This document shows, piece after piece, positions 21,424 through 31,417 of a stretch of DNA of 64,000 nucleotides. Source of the stretch: Novosphingobium sp. 28-62-57 (GTDB lineage: Bacteria; Pseudomonadota; Alphaproteobacteria; Sphingomonadales; Sphingomonadaceae); assembly GCA_002256985.1 (NCBI GenBank), contig NCGO01000006.1, forward strand, positions 94,551 to 158,550, in the 5' to 3' direction. The first letter of the stretch is position 1; every line of letters begins with the position of its first letter. The position numbers were made by a program, and so were the translations under genes. The notes beneath the pieces are model-generated. The model saw only the letters and a list, made by a program, of their open reading frames with translations. It was not told where the DNA came from and ran no database searches.

Positions 21424-22482
21424 TTAGCCAAACACCACCCCATCCATCAGCTTGCGGGCGGTGCGCAGCAAGGCAGCGGTGCGGACGTCGCCGGAATCGT
21501 CCACTTCCAGCACGCAGCTCATTTCGCCGGTGGGGTGTTCAACCGAAAGCAGCTTGCGCGGGCCTTCAGGGATTTTTGCGACTTCGGCAGCGGGGGAGCC
21601 GGGGATCAGGCAGGCCGTCGCCACGCTGACCGCCCCCAGCACGCCGATCGTGGCATGCGCCCGGTGCGGTATGAAGCTGCGCACAGTAACCGCGCCGCCG
21701 TTCTTCGGGGGCGCGACGAGCATCATCTTGGGGACGGACTTCGACGTCACATCGCCAAGATTCATCATCGGGCCGACGATCAAGCGGATGGCTTCGATGC
21801 GGGCCTTCAGGTCCGTCGCACTATCGAGCCAGTCGCGGTCCTCGTAACCGGTGATCCCGAGATCCTCGGCCTTCATAACCACGCAGGGCATGCCGTTGTC
21901 GATCAGAGTGACGGCAACGCCGTTCACCACATCAACCGCGTTGCCAGTGGGCAGGAGCGCGCCGCACGATGACCCGGCAGTGTCGCGGAATTCCAGTGGC
22001 ACCGGGGCGTGGCTGCCCGGTACGCCGTCGATCTTCGCATCGCCCTTATAGGTGACTTTGCCATCGGGCGTGCTGACTGTAGCGACGGCGACTTGGCCCG
22101 TGTTCTCCATATAGATCGCAACGCGAGTTTCATCGCTTGTCGCTGCAACCAGCCCGCGTTCGATAGCGAAGGGTCCAACACCGGCAAGAATGTTGCCGCA
22201 GTTCTGTGCGTCGGTGACGATGGCCTGATCGACGAAGACCTGCAGGAACAGGTAATCGACGTCGATGCCTTCGCGGCTGGACTTCGAAACCACCGCGACT
22301 TTGCTGGTCAGCGGATCGGCGCCGCCCATGCCGTCGATCTGCACCGGATCGGGGCTGCCCATCATGGCGAGCAGGAAGGCATCGCGGGTGGCAGTGTCGG
22401 CAGGGAGGTCGTCCTTCAGGAAGTACCCGCCCTTGGACGTGCCGCCGCGCATCCACATGCAGGGGGCTGAGAGGCCGATCAT
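21424..22482 (-). CDS. ligU: 4-oxalomesaconate tautomerase LigU (PrpF family)
   Basis: The 352-residue protein has the PrpF/GalD/LigU pattern: CMWMRGGTSKGGYFL near the start, MGSPDPVQIDGMGGADPLTSKVA, written in part, then DAQNCGNILAGVGPFA and IPHRAHATIGVLGAVSVATA. LigU shifts the double bond of 4-oxalomesaconate between its allylic isomers, giving LigJ its substrate. The start at 22482 is preferred because the 12 codons upstream come from a 27-bp hairpin repeat. Between ligK and ligI on the same strand. Confidence 0.93.
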   Translation of the reverse strand: MIGLSAPCMWMRGGTSKGGYFLKDDLPADTATRDAFLLAMMGSPDPVQIDGMGGADPLTSKVAVVSKSSREGIDVDYLFLQVFVDQAIVTDAQNCGNILAGVGPFAIERGLVAATSDETRVAIYMENTGQVAVATVSTPDGKVTYKGDAKIDGVPGSHAPVPLEFRDTAGSSCGALLPTGNAVDVVNGVAVTLIDNGMPCVVMKAEDLGITGYEDRDWLDSATDLKARIEAIRLIVGPMMNLGDVTSKSVPKMMLVAPPKNGGAVTVRSFIPHRAHATIGVLGAVSVATACLIPGSPAAEVAKIPEGPRKLLSVEHPTGEMSCVLEVDDSGDVRTAALLRTARKLMDGVVFG

Positions 22483-22490
22483 GCTACGCT

Positions 22491-22556
22491 CCGTTCGTGT
22501 CGAGCGTAGTCGAGACATCTATGCGCCCGTGTCTCGACTACGCTCGACACGAACGG
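22491..22556. repeat. Perfect 27-bp stem hairpin (family B) between ligK and ligU
   Basis: The arms 22491-22517 and 22530-22556 are perfect reverse complements (CCGTTCGTGTCGAGCGTAG... and its mate) around a 12-base loop. A near-identical element is at 25367-25431. No T-tract follows in either direction. Confidence 0.92.
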
Positions 22557-22581
22557 GGGGAGGGGCTGTTGCGCCCCCGTC

Positions 22582-23357
<776 letters not shown>

Positions 23358-24515
23358 GTGGACATGGCAACTCACGCAATCAATATCCGCCATATCGCGG
23401 CTTTCGCGGCCACGGTGCGCCACGGCAGCGTGACGAAGGCAGCGCGGGCAGTGAACCTGACGCAGCCGGCCTTGACCCAAGCCATCGCGCGGCTGGAGGC
23501 GGACCTTGGGTGTGCGCTATTTGAACGCGGCCCTGCGGGGATGACGCCGACCGAGCCCGCACTGCTGCTGGCCCCACGCGCCGAGGCGGCGATTGCGCAT
23601 ATCGGCTCCCCACGCGTGACCGGCACGCAAGTGCGCGCGTTTCTGGCTTTGGCGCGGGCCGGTTCCTATGCTGTGGCGGCGGAGGCGACGGGGCTGTCGT
23701 CCGCCTCGCTGCACCGCGCGGTGGCAGACCTTTCGGTGGCAATGGGACAGCGGCTGGTGGACCGGCGCGGGCGGTCGGTTTCGCTGACGCCAGCGGGAGA
23801 GCGACGTGCGCGCGGGTTTGGCTTGGCCATGGCAGAGCTGCGCTCTGGGTTGGCGGAGGTCGCGGCTTGGCAAGGCAAGGCGGCGGGGCGAGTGGTGGTC
23901 GGCGCCATGCCGCTCAGCCGTGCGCGGTGGCTGCCCGAGACGATCCTGCGCTTTGCCGCTGCGCATCCGGGCGTAGATGTTGCCGTAGTCGAGGGGAGCC
24001 ATGCCGAGCTTTCCGGTCCGCTGCGCGATGGCGAAGTAGACATGATGCTGGGGGCGTTGCGTGAAACGGTCGCACTTGATGATCTGGCGCAAGAGGCCGT
24101 GTTCGAGGATCAGCCTGCACTGGTGATGCGCAGCGGGCATCCCTTGTTATCCTCGCCGGTCGATGGGGCAGCGCTGGCATCTTACCCTTGGATCCTGCCC
24201 GCCAGCGACACACCGCTGCGCCACTATTGGGAAGGCATGATGCGCGCGGCAGGGGCTGAGCCGCCGCACGTGGGGATCGAGTGCGGATCGGTGCTGACCG
24301 TGCGACAATTGCTGCTGGGGTCAGACGCGCTGACGCTGCTGTCTCCGGCGCAATTGGCGGTGGAATTGCAGGCAGGCGTGCTGGCGATCCTGCCGCCGCC
24401 GGTGCCAGTGGCGCGGACCATCGGCATCACCACCCGCGAAGGCTGGCGACCGACTGCACCACAAGGAGCCTTTGTGGCGCTGCTGCGTGAGGTGGCGGCG
24501 GAAGGCTTTGCATAA
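23358..24515 (+). CDS. ligR: LysR-type regulator with two HTH domains, LigR candidate
   Basis: The protein is 385 residues (GTG at 23358 or ATG at 23364), some 80 longer than usual. Residues 8-67 are a classical LysR HTH (SVTKAARAVNLTQPALTQAI). Residues 88-150 form a second one (SYAVAAEATGLSSASLHRAV followed by LTPAGERRARGF). The effector-binding domain starts near 172 (AAGRVVVGAMPLSRA). It probably controls the divergent ligK operon and the downstream ligJABC genes, with a pathway acid as inducer, as LigR does in SYK-6. The name is given by position and family. Confidence 0.8.
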   Translation: MDMATHAINIRHIAAFAATVRHGSVTKAARAVNLTQPALTQAIARLEADLGCALFERGPAGMTPTEPALLLAPRAEAAIAHIGSPRVTGTQVRAFLALARAGSYAVAAEATGLSSASLHRAVADLSVAMGQRLVDRRGRSVSLTPAGERRARGFGLAMAELRSGLAEVAAWQGKAAGRVVVGAMPLSRARWLPETILRFAAAHPGVDVAVVEGSHAELSGPLRDGEVDMMLGALRETVALDDLAQEAVFEDQPALVMRSGHPLLSSPVDGAALASYPWILPASDTPLRHYWEGMMRAAGAEPPHVGIECGSVLTVRQLLLGSDALTLLSPAQLAVELQAGVLAILPPPVPVARTIGITTREGWRPTAPQGAFVALLREVAAEGFA

Positions 24516-24577
24516 ATTTATGGCCCCGGCGATGTTTGCATTTGTTCCGCTGCCCTTCCCGACGCAGGACCGGTGCC

Positions 24578-25456
24578 ATGGAGAGCGCAATTGCCCTGAT
24601 CGGCTTCGGTGAGGCCGGGTCCACTTTTGCCAAGGCGGCAGGCTGGGAGTCTGCAGCGCTCGCGTTTGACATCAACCCGGCGCGGCGCGCAGGCATGGAA
24701 CAGGCGGGCGTGGTGGCTTGCGCAACGGCAGAGGACGCGCTGAGCGATGCCGACGTGGTGCTGTCGCTGGTCACGGCGGATGCGGCGCTGCCTGCGGCGC
24801 AGGATTATGCCGCGCTGCTTAAGCCGGGCGCACTGTGGTGTGATATGAACTCTGTAGCGCCCGATACCAAGCGCGCGGCGGCCAAGTCCATTGAAGCAGC
24901 GGGTGGGCGCTATGTCGATGTCGCCGTGCTGGCTCCGGTGAATCCGGCGCGGATGAACGTGCCGCTGCTGATTTCGGGCGCTCATGCCGCAGAGGCCGAG
25001 GCGCGGCTACAGGCGGCCGGCTTTGCCAAGACGCGCGTGGTGGGTGACGAGATCGGCCGGGCCAGCGCGATCAAGATGATCCGCTCGGTTATGGTCAAAG
25101 GCATTGAGGCGCTGACCGCCGAGATGATGCTGGCCGCCACCAAGGCAGGTGTCGTGGACGAAGTGCTGTCTTCGCTCAACGCCAGCGAAAAGGGCGATAG
25201 CTGGTTCATCCGCGCCGAATACAATGTGGAGCGGATGACGACCCACGGGCTGCGCCGTGCGGCGGAAATGGAAGAATCCGCCAAGACGCTGGAAGGTCTG
25301 GGCATTGAACCGGTGATGACCAATGGCACGGTCAAGCGTCAGCGCGAACAGGCTGGAAAAACGATCCCGTTCGTGTCGAGCGAAGTCGAGACACTTGCTC
25401 CCCGTGTCTCGACTTCGCTCGACACGAACGGACAGGGGGTTGAAAAGGTATTATGA
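24578..25456 (+). CDS. NAD(P)-dependent dehydrogenase, 6-phosphogluconate/3-hydroxyisobutyrate dehydrogenase-like, in lig operon
   Basis: The protein is about 292 residues. A Rossmann start (IALIGFGEAGSTFAKAA) is followed by VDVAVLAPVNPARMNVPLL and a DUF1932-like C-terminal helical domain from about residue 180 (IKMIRSVMVKGIEALTAEM). The start at 24578 precedes the Rossmann strand directly. Its stop overlaps the ligJ ATG by 4 bases, so it is translated with ligJ. The last 30 or so residues (VSSEVETLAPRVSTSLDTNG) come from the hairpin repeat at 25367-25431. Substrate unknown; a hydroxy- or oxo-acid of the lig pathway is a guess. Confidence 0.82.
   Translation: MESAIALIGFGEAGSTFAKAAGWESAALAFDINPARRAGMEQAGVVACATAEDALSDADVVLSLVTADAALPAAQDYAALLKPGALWCDMNSVAPDTKRAAAKSIEAAGGRYVDVAVLAPVNPARMNVPLLISGAHAAEAEARLQAAGFAKTRVVGDEIGRASAIKMIRSVMVKGIEALTAEMMLAATKAGVVDEVLSSLNASEKGDSWFIRAEYNVERMTTHGLRRAAEMEESAKTLEGLGIEPVMTNGTVKRQREQAGKTIPFVSSEVETLAPRVSTSLDTNGQGVEKVL
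25367..25431. repeat. Perfect 28-bp stem hairpin (family B) inside a coding region
   Basis: The arms 25367-25394 and 25404-25431 are exact reverse complements around a 9-base loop. They differ from the copy at 22491-22556 mainly by a T/A change in the stem centre. The element is read through as the C-terminus of the dehydrogenase. Confidence 0.92.
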
Positions 25457-26474
25457 CCATGATCATCGACTGCCACGGCCACTACACCGTGTTGCCCAAG
25501 GCGCACGACGAGTGGCGCGAGAAGCAGAAGGCTGCGTTCAAGGCCGGGACCGCGTGCCCCGCCTACCCAGACATCTCGGACGACGAAATCCGCGAGACGA
25601 TTGAATCGAACCAATTGCGCCTGCTGAAAGAGCGTGGCGCGGACATGACGATCTTTTCGCCCCGCGCTTCGGCCATGGCCCCGCACGTCGGCGACCAGTC
25701 GGTGGCGGTGAAGTGGGCGCAGGTGTGCAACGATCTGATCGCGCGCGTTGTCGGGCTTTACCCTGAGACCTTCGCAGGCGTGTGCATGCTGCCGCAATCG
25801 CCCGAAGCGGACATGACCAGCTCGATTGCCGAGCTGGACCGCTGCGTGAACGAGCTGGGCTTCATCGGCTGCAACCTCAATCCCGATCCGGGCGGCGGGC
25901 GCTTCACCCATCCGCCGCTCACGGACGAATACTGGTTCCCGTTCTACGAGAAGATGTGCGAGCTGGACGTTCCGGCGATGATCCACGTTTCGGGTTCGTG
26001 CAACCCGGCGATGCATGCCACGGGTGGTTACTATATCGCGGCGGACACCATCGCGTTCATGCAATTGCTCGAAGGCGATCTGTTCAGCAAGTTCCCGACC
26101 CTGCGCTTCATCATCCCGCACGGCGGCGGCGCGGTGCCCTATCACTGGGGGCGCTATCGCGGGCTGGCCGACATGCTCAAGAAGCCCGACCTTTCGGGGC
26201 ATCTGATGAACAACGTCTATTTCGATACTTGCGTCTATCACCAGCCCGGCATCAACCTGCTGGCCGATGTGATCGAGAACAAGAACATCCTGTTCGGGTC
26301 GGAAATGGTCGGCGCAGTGCGCGGGATCGATCCCACCACCGGCTTCTATTTCGATGACACCAAGCGCTATGTCGATGCGCTCGACATCAGCGATGCTGAA
26401 CGCCACGCGATTTTCGAGGGCAACGCGCGCCGCGTGTTCCCGCGCCTCGACGCCAAGCTGAAGGAGAGGGGCCT

Positions 26475-26478
<4 letters not shown>
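25453..26478 (+). CDS. ligJ: 4-oxalomesaconate hydratase LigJ
   Basis: The 341-residue amidohydrolase-superfamily protein begins MTMIIDCHGHYTVLPKA, with the metal-binding HGH. It continues through CNLNPDPGGGRFTHPPLTDE, FIIPHGGGAVPYHWGRYRG and LFGSEMVGAVRGIDP, closely matching LigJ of sphingomonads. LigJ hydrates the enol/keto tautomer of 4-oxalomesaconate to 4-carboxy-4-hydroxy-2-oxoadipate using zinc. It overlaps the preceding dehydrogenase by 4 bases and ligA by 4 bases (GTGA). Confidence 0.95.
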
Positions 26479-27732
<1,254 letters not shown>

Positions 27733-27753
27733 CTTTCAACCCATCCACCCTTG

Positions 27754-27786
27754 CCGGGCGGCTCACCAGCCGCCCGGTCCTTTTTT
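27754..27786 (+). terminator. Intrinsic terminator between ligB and ligC
   Basis: CCGGGCGGCT pairs with AGCCGCCCGG around CACC, and TCC plus six T follow. The structure is strong, yet ligC lies 18 bases beyond it on the same strand. Confidence 0.85.
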
Positions 27787-27803
27787 GAAGAAAGGGACAA
27801 GAC

Positions 27804-28748
27804 ATGCGCATCGCACTGGCAGGCGCCGGAGCCTTCGGCGAAAAGCACCTTGATGGCCTCAAGAACATCGACGGCGTGGAAATCACCTCGATCATCAGCC
27901 GCCGCGCAGAACAGGCCGCCGCCGTGGCCGAAAAGTATGGTGCCAAGCACTCGGGCACCGAACTGGAAGAGGCACTGGCCCGTGATGATGTGGACGCGGT
28001 GATCCTGTGCACCCCAACGCAGATGCACGCCGCGCAGGCCATCGCCTGCATGAAGGCGGGAAAGCACGTGCAGGTCGAAATCCCGCTGGCCGATAGCTGG
28101 GCGGATTCGCAGGAAGTGCTGCGCGTCCAGCAGGAGACCGGCAAAGTCTGCATGGTCGGCCACACCCGCCGCTTCAACCCTTCGCACCAGTACGTGCACA
28201 ACAAGATCACGGCGGGCGAATTCAACATCCAGCAGATGGATGTGCAGACCTACTTCTTCCGCCGCAAGAACATGAATGCCAAGGGCGAAGCGCGGTCGTG
28301 GACCGACCACCTGCTGTGGCACCACGCCGCCCACACAGTTGACCTCTTCGCCTATCAGGCGGGCAAGATCGTCAAGGCCAATGCGGTCGAAGGTCCGATC
28401 CACCCGGAACTCGGCATCGCCATGGACATGTCGATCCAGCTGAAGAGCGAAACCGGCGCGATCTGCACCCTGTCGCTCTCGTTCAACAACGACGGGCCGC
28501 TCGGCACCTTCTTCCGCTACATCGGCGATACCGCGACCTACATCGCGCGCTACGATGATCTGGTGAACGGCAAGGAAGAGCCGATCGACGTTTCGAAGGT
28601 CGATGTGTCGATGAACGGCATCGAACTGCAGGACCGCGAATTCATCGCCGCAATCCGCGAAGGCCGCGAGCCAAACAGCTCGGTCGCCCAAGTGCTCGAT
28701 TGCTACCGGGTGCTGGGTGAACTGGAACAGCAGCTGGCCGCTGGTTGA
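27804..28748 (+). CDS. ligC: 4-carboxy-2-hydroxymuconate-6-semialdehyde dehydrogenase LigC
   Basis: The 314-residue protein is of the Gfo/Idh/MocA fold: Rossmann start RIALAGAGAFGEKHLDGL, then AVILCTPTQMHAAQA and the substrate domain with VGHTRRFNPSHQYVHNKI and DHLLWHHAAHTVDLFAYQAG. It matches LigC, which oxidises the hemiacetal of the LigAB product to 2-pyrone-4,6-dicarboxylate with NADP+. AAAGGGA precedes its ATG. It follows a terminator, so its transcription relative to ligJAB may be attenuated. Confidence 0.95.
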   Translation: MRIALAGAGAFGEKHLDGLKNIDGVEITSIISRRAEQAAAVAEKYGAKHSGTELEEALARDDVDAVILCTPTQMHAAQAIACMKAGKHVQVEIPLADSWADSQEVLRVQQETGKVCMVGHTRRFNPSHQYVHNKITAGEFNIQQMDVQTYFFRRKNMNAKGEARSWTDHLLWHHAAHTVDLFAYQAGKIVKANAVEGPIHPELGIAMDMSIQLKSETGAICTLSLSFNNDGPLGTFFRYIGDTATYIARYDDLVNGKEEPIDVSKVDVSMNGIELQDREFIAAIREGREPNSSVAQVLDCYRVLGELEQQLAAG

Positions 28749-28758
28749 TTTGGACGGA

Positions 28759-28786
28759 GGCCCGCTGGAAACGGCGGGCCTTTTTT
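28759..28786 (+). terminator. Intrinsic terminator after ligC
   Basis: GGCCCGC pairs with GCGGGCC around eight bases, followed by six T, 11 bases after the ligC stop. Confidence 0.85.
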
Positions 28787-28816
28787 GTTTGGGGGCGCAT
28801 CATTTGCACTCTCCCG

Positions 28817-28900
28817 GCGTCCCCGCGAAGGCGGGGACCTTGGTGTTGTTACGGAACGTCAGTGTAAATCGCCTGAGGCCCCCGCCTTCGCGGGGGAGCA
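28817..28900. repeat. GC-rich intergenic inverted repeat (family A)
   Basis: The arms GTCCCCGCGAAGGCGGGGAC and GGCCCCCGCCTTCGCGGGGG enclose a spacer with TTGTTACGGAACGTC. It lies between the ligC terminator and the next gene. Confidence 0.8.
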
Positions 28901-28954
28901 GGAGGGCTTAGATATAGACCCGGACCCGCGCAAAGCGGGCCGCATACGGAGAGC

Positions 28955-29746
28955 ATGATGGAAGCGCTGATTGCCTATTCAGGCCGCAAATTTGCGCGGC
29001 CGCGCTACTATGCCAACGCGCATGAGCGTGACGAGGTGGAGATCGTGCCTACCCCGATGCCAATGCAAGATGCCCGCGCGGCAGGCACGACGATTGACGG
29101 TGAAGGCTTCCAGATCATCGCGCACAAAAGCGCTGTCACCGACTTTGCCGACCGCGAGCAAGTTGCGCGGCTGCACATGCGTGAAATCGAGGAACTGGTG
29201 CAGGCCCAAACAGGCGCAGATCATGTCCATGTCGGCGCGCCGGGCCTGCTGCGCTTTTCCGAACGCAGCGGCAAGGCCGGAACGCTCAACAATTCCATGC
29301 CCGCCCGCTTTGCCCATATCGACATTTCTGACGCCACGGCGCAGCAATTCGGGCAGCGCGGCGCAAATGGGCGGCCCTTTGTGCGCTGCGCCCATTACAA
29401 CGTCTGGCGCGCGATTTCCTCGCCGCCGCAGGACGTGCCGCTGGCGTTCTGCGATGCGCGCAGTCTGGCTCCGCAAGACCTGATCCTCGCCGATGCCGTG
29501 TTTGACGAGGCTGGCAAGCCCGAATGGTCGTTCGAAGGGCTGGTCGTCGCGCACAATCCCGCACACCGCTGGCACTGGTTCCCTGATATGCGGATCGATG
29601 AGGCGGTGCTGTTCAAGACCAACGACAGCGATCCCGCCCGCGCGCACCACGTGCCGCATGTGGCCTTTGACATGCCCAATTGCCCCACCGATGCGCCGCC
29701 CCGGGTCAGCATCGAAATGCGCGCGACCGCTTATTGGTGGGCTTGA
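28955..29746 (+). CDS. CmcJ/NvfI-family oxidoreductase-like protein
   Basis: The 263-residue protein has RPFVRCAHYNVWRAI, AFCDARSLAPQDL, VAHNPAHRWHWFPDM and RIDEAVLFKTND, a pattern of the CmcJ/NvfI family. These are related to cupin-like or non-heme Fe/2OG proteins that methoxylate or hydroxylate secondary metabolites and aromatic acids. His residues in the HRWHWFPDM segment are candidate metal ligands. It lies between ligC and the lignostilbene dioxygenase, so a role with an aromatic substrate is plausible. Family call is moderate and activity unproven. Confidence 0.65.
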   Translation: MMEALIAYSGRKFARPRYYANAHERDEVEIVPTPMPMQDARAAGTTIDGEGFQIIAHKSAVTDFADREQVARLHMREIEELVQAQTGADHVHVGAPGLLRFSERSGKAGTLNNSMPARFAHIDISDATAQQFGQRGANGRPFVRCAHYNVWRAISSPPQDVPLAFCDARSLAPQDLILADAVFDEAGKPEWSFEGLVVAHNPAHRWHWFPDMRIDEAVLFKTNDSDPARAHHVPHVAFDMPNCPTDAPPRVSIEMRATAYWWA

Positions 29747-29802
29747 TCTGGCGTTTGGACGTGCTACACCAACAATAACAATTGATAGGGTGAGGCAGGA
29801 TC

Positions 29803-31284
29803 ATGGGCGCGTTTCCGCAGACCATCTATTTCACAGGCGCCAATGCGCCGGTGGGTGAAGAGCCGGACTTGCGCGGGCTGAAGGTGGAAGGCCATCTTCC
29901 GCCAGAGGTGCGCGGCAGTTTCTATCGCGCGGTGCCCGATCCCGCTTTTCCGCCGATGTTTGATAATGACCACACGCTGTCGGGCGATGGCATGGTCAGC
30001 CGCCTGTCCTTCAACGGCGATGGCACGGCAGACTTCGTGCAGAAGTATGTCGAAACCGCGCGCTACAAGGCAGAGAAAGCCGCCGGAAAAGCGCTGTTCG
30101 GCAAGTATCGCAATCCGTTCACCGACGATCCTTCAGTGCAAGGCATAGATCGCACTGTGGCCAACACCACTCCGGTTTGGCACGCAGGCCGTCTGCTGAT
30201 GGCCAAGGAAGATGGCCGTCCTTACCGCGTTGATCCCAAAACGCTGGAAACGCTCGGCTCTTACGATTTCGGTGGCGCGCTGAAGAGCGAGACGATGACC
30301 GCACATGTGCGGATCGATGCCGAGACGGGCGAATTGTTCTTCTATGGCTATGAGGCGGACGGGCAGGCCTCGACCAAGGTCGCCTATTGTGTCGTCGCGC
30401 CCGATGGCACGCTGAAGTCCGAACAGTGGTTCGATGCGCCCTATTGCGCAATGATGCATGACTTCACGATCAGCCAGAACTACGCGCTGTTCCCGATCTA
30501 TCCGACCACCGCAGACCTCGACCGGCTGAAAGCAGGCGGAGAGCACTGGCACCATCAGCCGGAGCTGGATTCATGGCTGGGCGTGATGCCGCGCTATGGC
30601 AATGTGAGCGAAATCAAATGGTTCAAGGGCCCCAAGGGCTGTCATTCGTATCACATGATGAACGCGTGGGAGGATGCAGGCGGCATGCTCCACTTCGACG
30701 CCTGCCTCAACAATACCAATGCCTTCGCCTTCATCCGCGAACCATCGGGCATCCACATGGGTTCGCAGGATGTGGTCGGCGCGCTGACGCGGTGGACGGT
30801 TGATCCGCGTAATGAAGGCGGCGAAATGGTCGAGACGATCATCGGGCCACCGGGGGATTTCCCGGTGATCCCGGCTAAGCTGCAGGGGCGGCCATACCAG
30901 ACCGGCTTCATGCTATCGATGAACCCTGAACTTCGCGGCCCGCCACTGTTTGCAGGCCCGGTCGGCGTCAGCTTCAACATGCTGCTGCGGCTGGATGGGA
31001 TGGATACGCCGAACCCGCAGGTGACCAACGCGCTCGCCCTGCCGCCGATGGCCGGGTTCAACGAGCCGGTCCACGTGCCCGCCGCCGATCCCGCCAAAGA
31101 CGGCTGGCTGGTCTTCATCATGGACCAGCAGACAGGCGACAACCAGTTCATCCACGAGGCTTGGGTGGTCGATGCCGGGAACATCGGAGCCGGGCCAGTG
31201 GCCAAAGTCCACATCCCTGCGCGTCTGCGTCCGCAGGTGCACGGTTGGTGGGTGCCACAAGCGCAATTGGACGCCGTTGCTTAA
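29803..31284 (+). CDS. Carotenoid-oxygenase-family lignostilbene dioxygenase (LsdA/NOV type)
   Basis: The 493-residue protein is a seven-bladed-propeller carotenoid cleavage oxygenase. The four Fe(II)-binding His are His168 (MTAH), His219 (MMHD), His284 (HSYH) and His480 (QVHGWW), at the usual spacing. Tyr102 and Lys135 match the residues that hold the phenolic hydroxyl in lignostilbene dioxygenases. It would split a 4-hydroxystilbene into two benzaldehydes, such as vanillin, feeding protocatechuate to the lig genes. In SYK-6 lsdA is in the lig cluster as well, which supports the call. Confidence 0.9.
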   Translation: MGAFPQTIYFTGANAPVGEEPDLRGLKVEGHLPPEVRGSFYRAVPDPAFPPMFDNDHTLSGDGMVSRLSFNGDGTADFVQKYVETARYKAEKAAGKALFGKYRNPFTDDPSVQGIDRTVANTTPVWHAGRLLMAKEDGRPYRVDPKTLETLGSYDFGGALKSETMTAHVRIDAETGELFFYGYEADGQASTKVAYCVVAPDGTLKSEQWFDAPYCAMMHDFTISQNYALFPIYPTTADLDRLKAGGEHWHHQPELDSWLGVMPRYGNVSEIKWFKGPKGCHSYHMMNAWEDAGGMLHFDACLNNTNAFAFIREPSGIHMGSQDVVGALTRWTVDPRNEGGEMVETIIGPPGDFPVIPAKLQGRPYQTGFMLSMNPELRGPPLFAGPVGVSFNMLLRLDGMDTPNPQVTNALALPPMAGFNEPVHVPAADPAKDGWLVFIMDQQTGDNQFIHEAWVVDAGNIGAGPVAKVHIPARLRPQVHGWWVPQAQLDAVA

Positions 31285-31308
31285 AACGAAGCCGCTTAGA
31301 AGATACTC

Positions 31309-31392
31309 GCTCCCCCGCGAAGGCGGGGGCCTCAGGGTTGTTACGGAACACTTGCGTAAACCGCCTGAGGCCCCCGCCTTCGCGGGGGCGCA
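31309..31392. repeat. GC-rich intergenic inverted repeat (family A)
   Basis: The arms CTCCCCCGCGAAGGCGGGGG and CCCCCGCCTTCGCGGGGGCG enclose TTGTTACGGAACACTTGCG. It separates the lignostilbene dioxygenase from the NmrA-type gene. Confidence 0.8.
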
Positions 31393-31417
31393 GTGACATA
31401 AGGCAGGATGAAGTCAC

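Noticed and set aside
22491-22556. Family B hairpin as an intrinsic terminator for ligK
   Set aside because: The stem is far longer than in terminators, no T-run follows on the minus strand, and the same element lies inside a coding region elsewhere.
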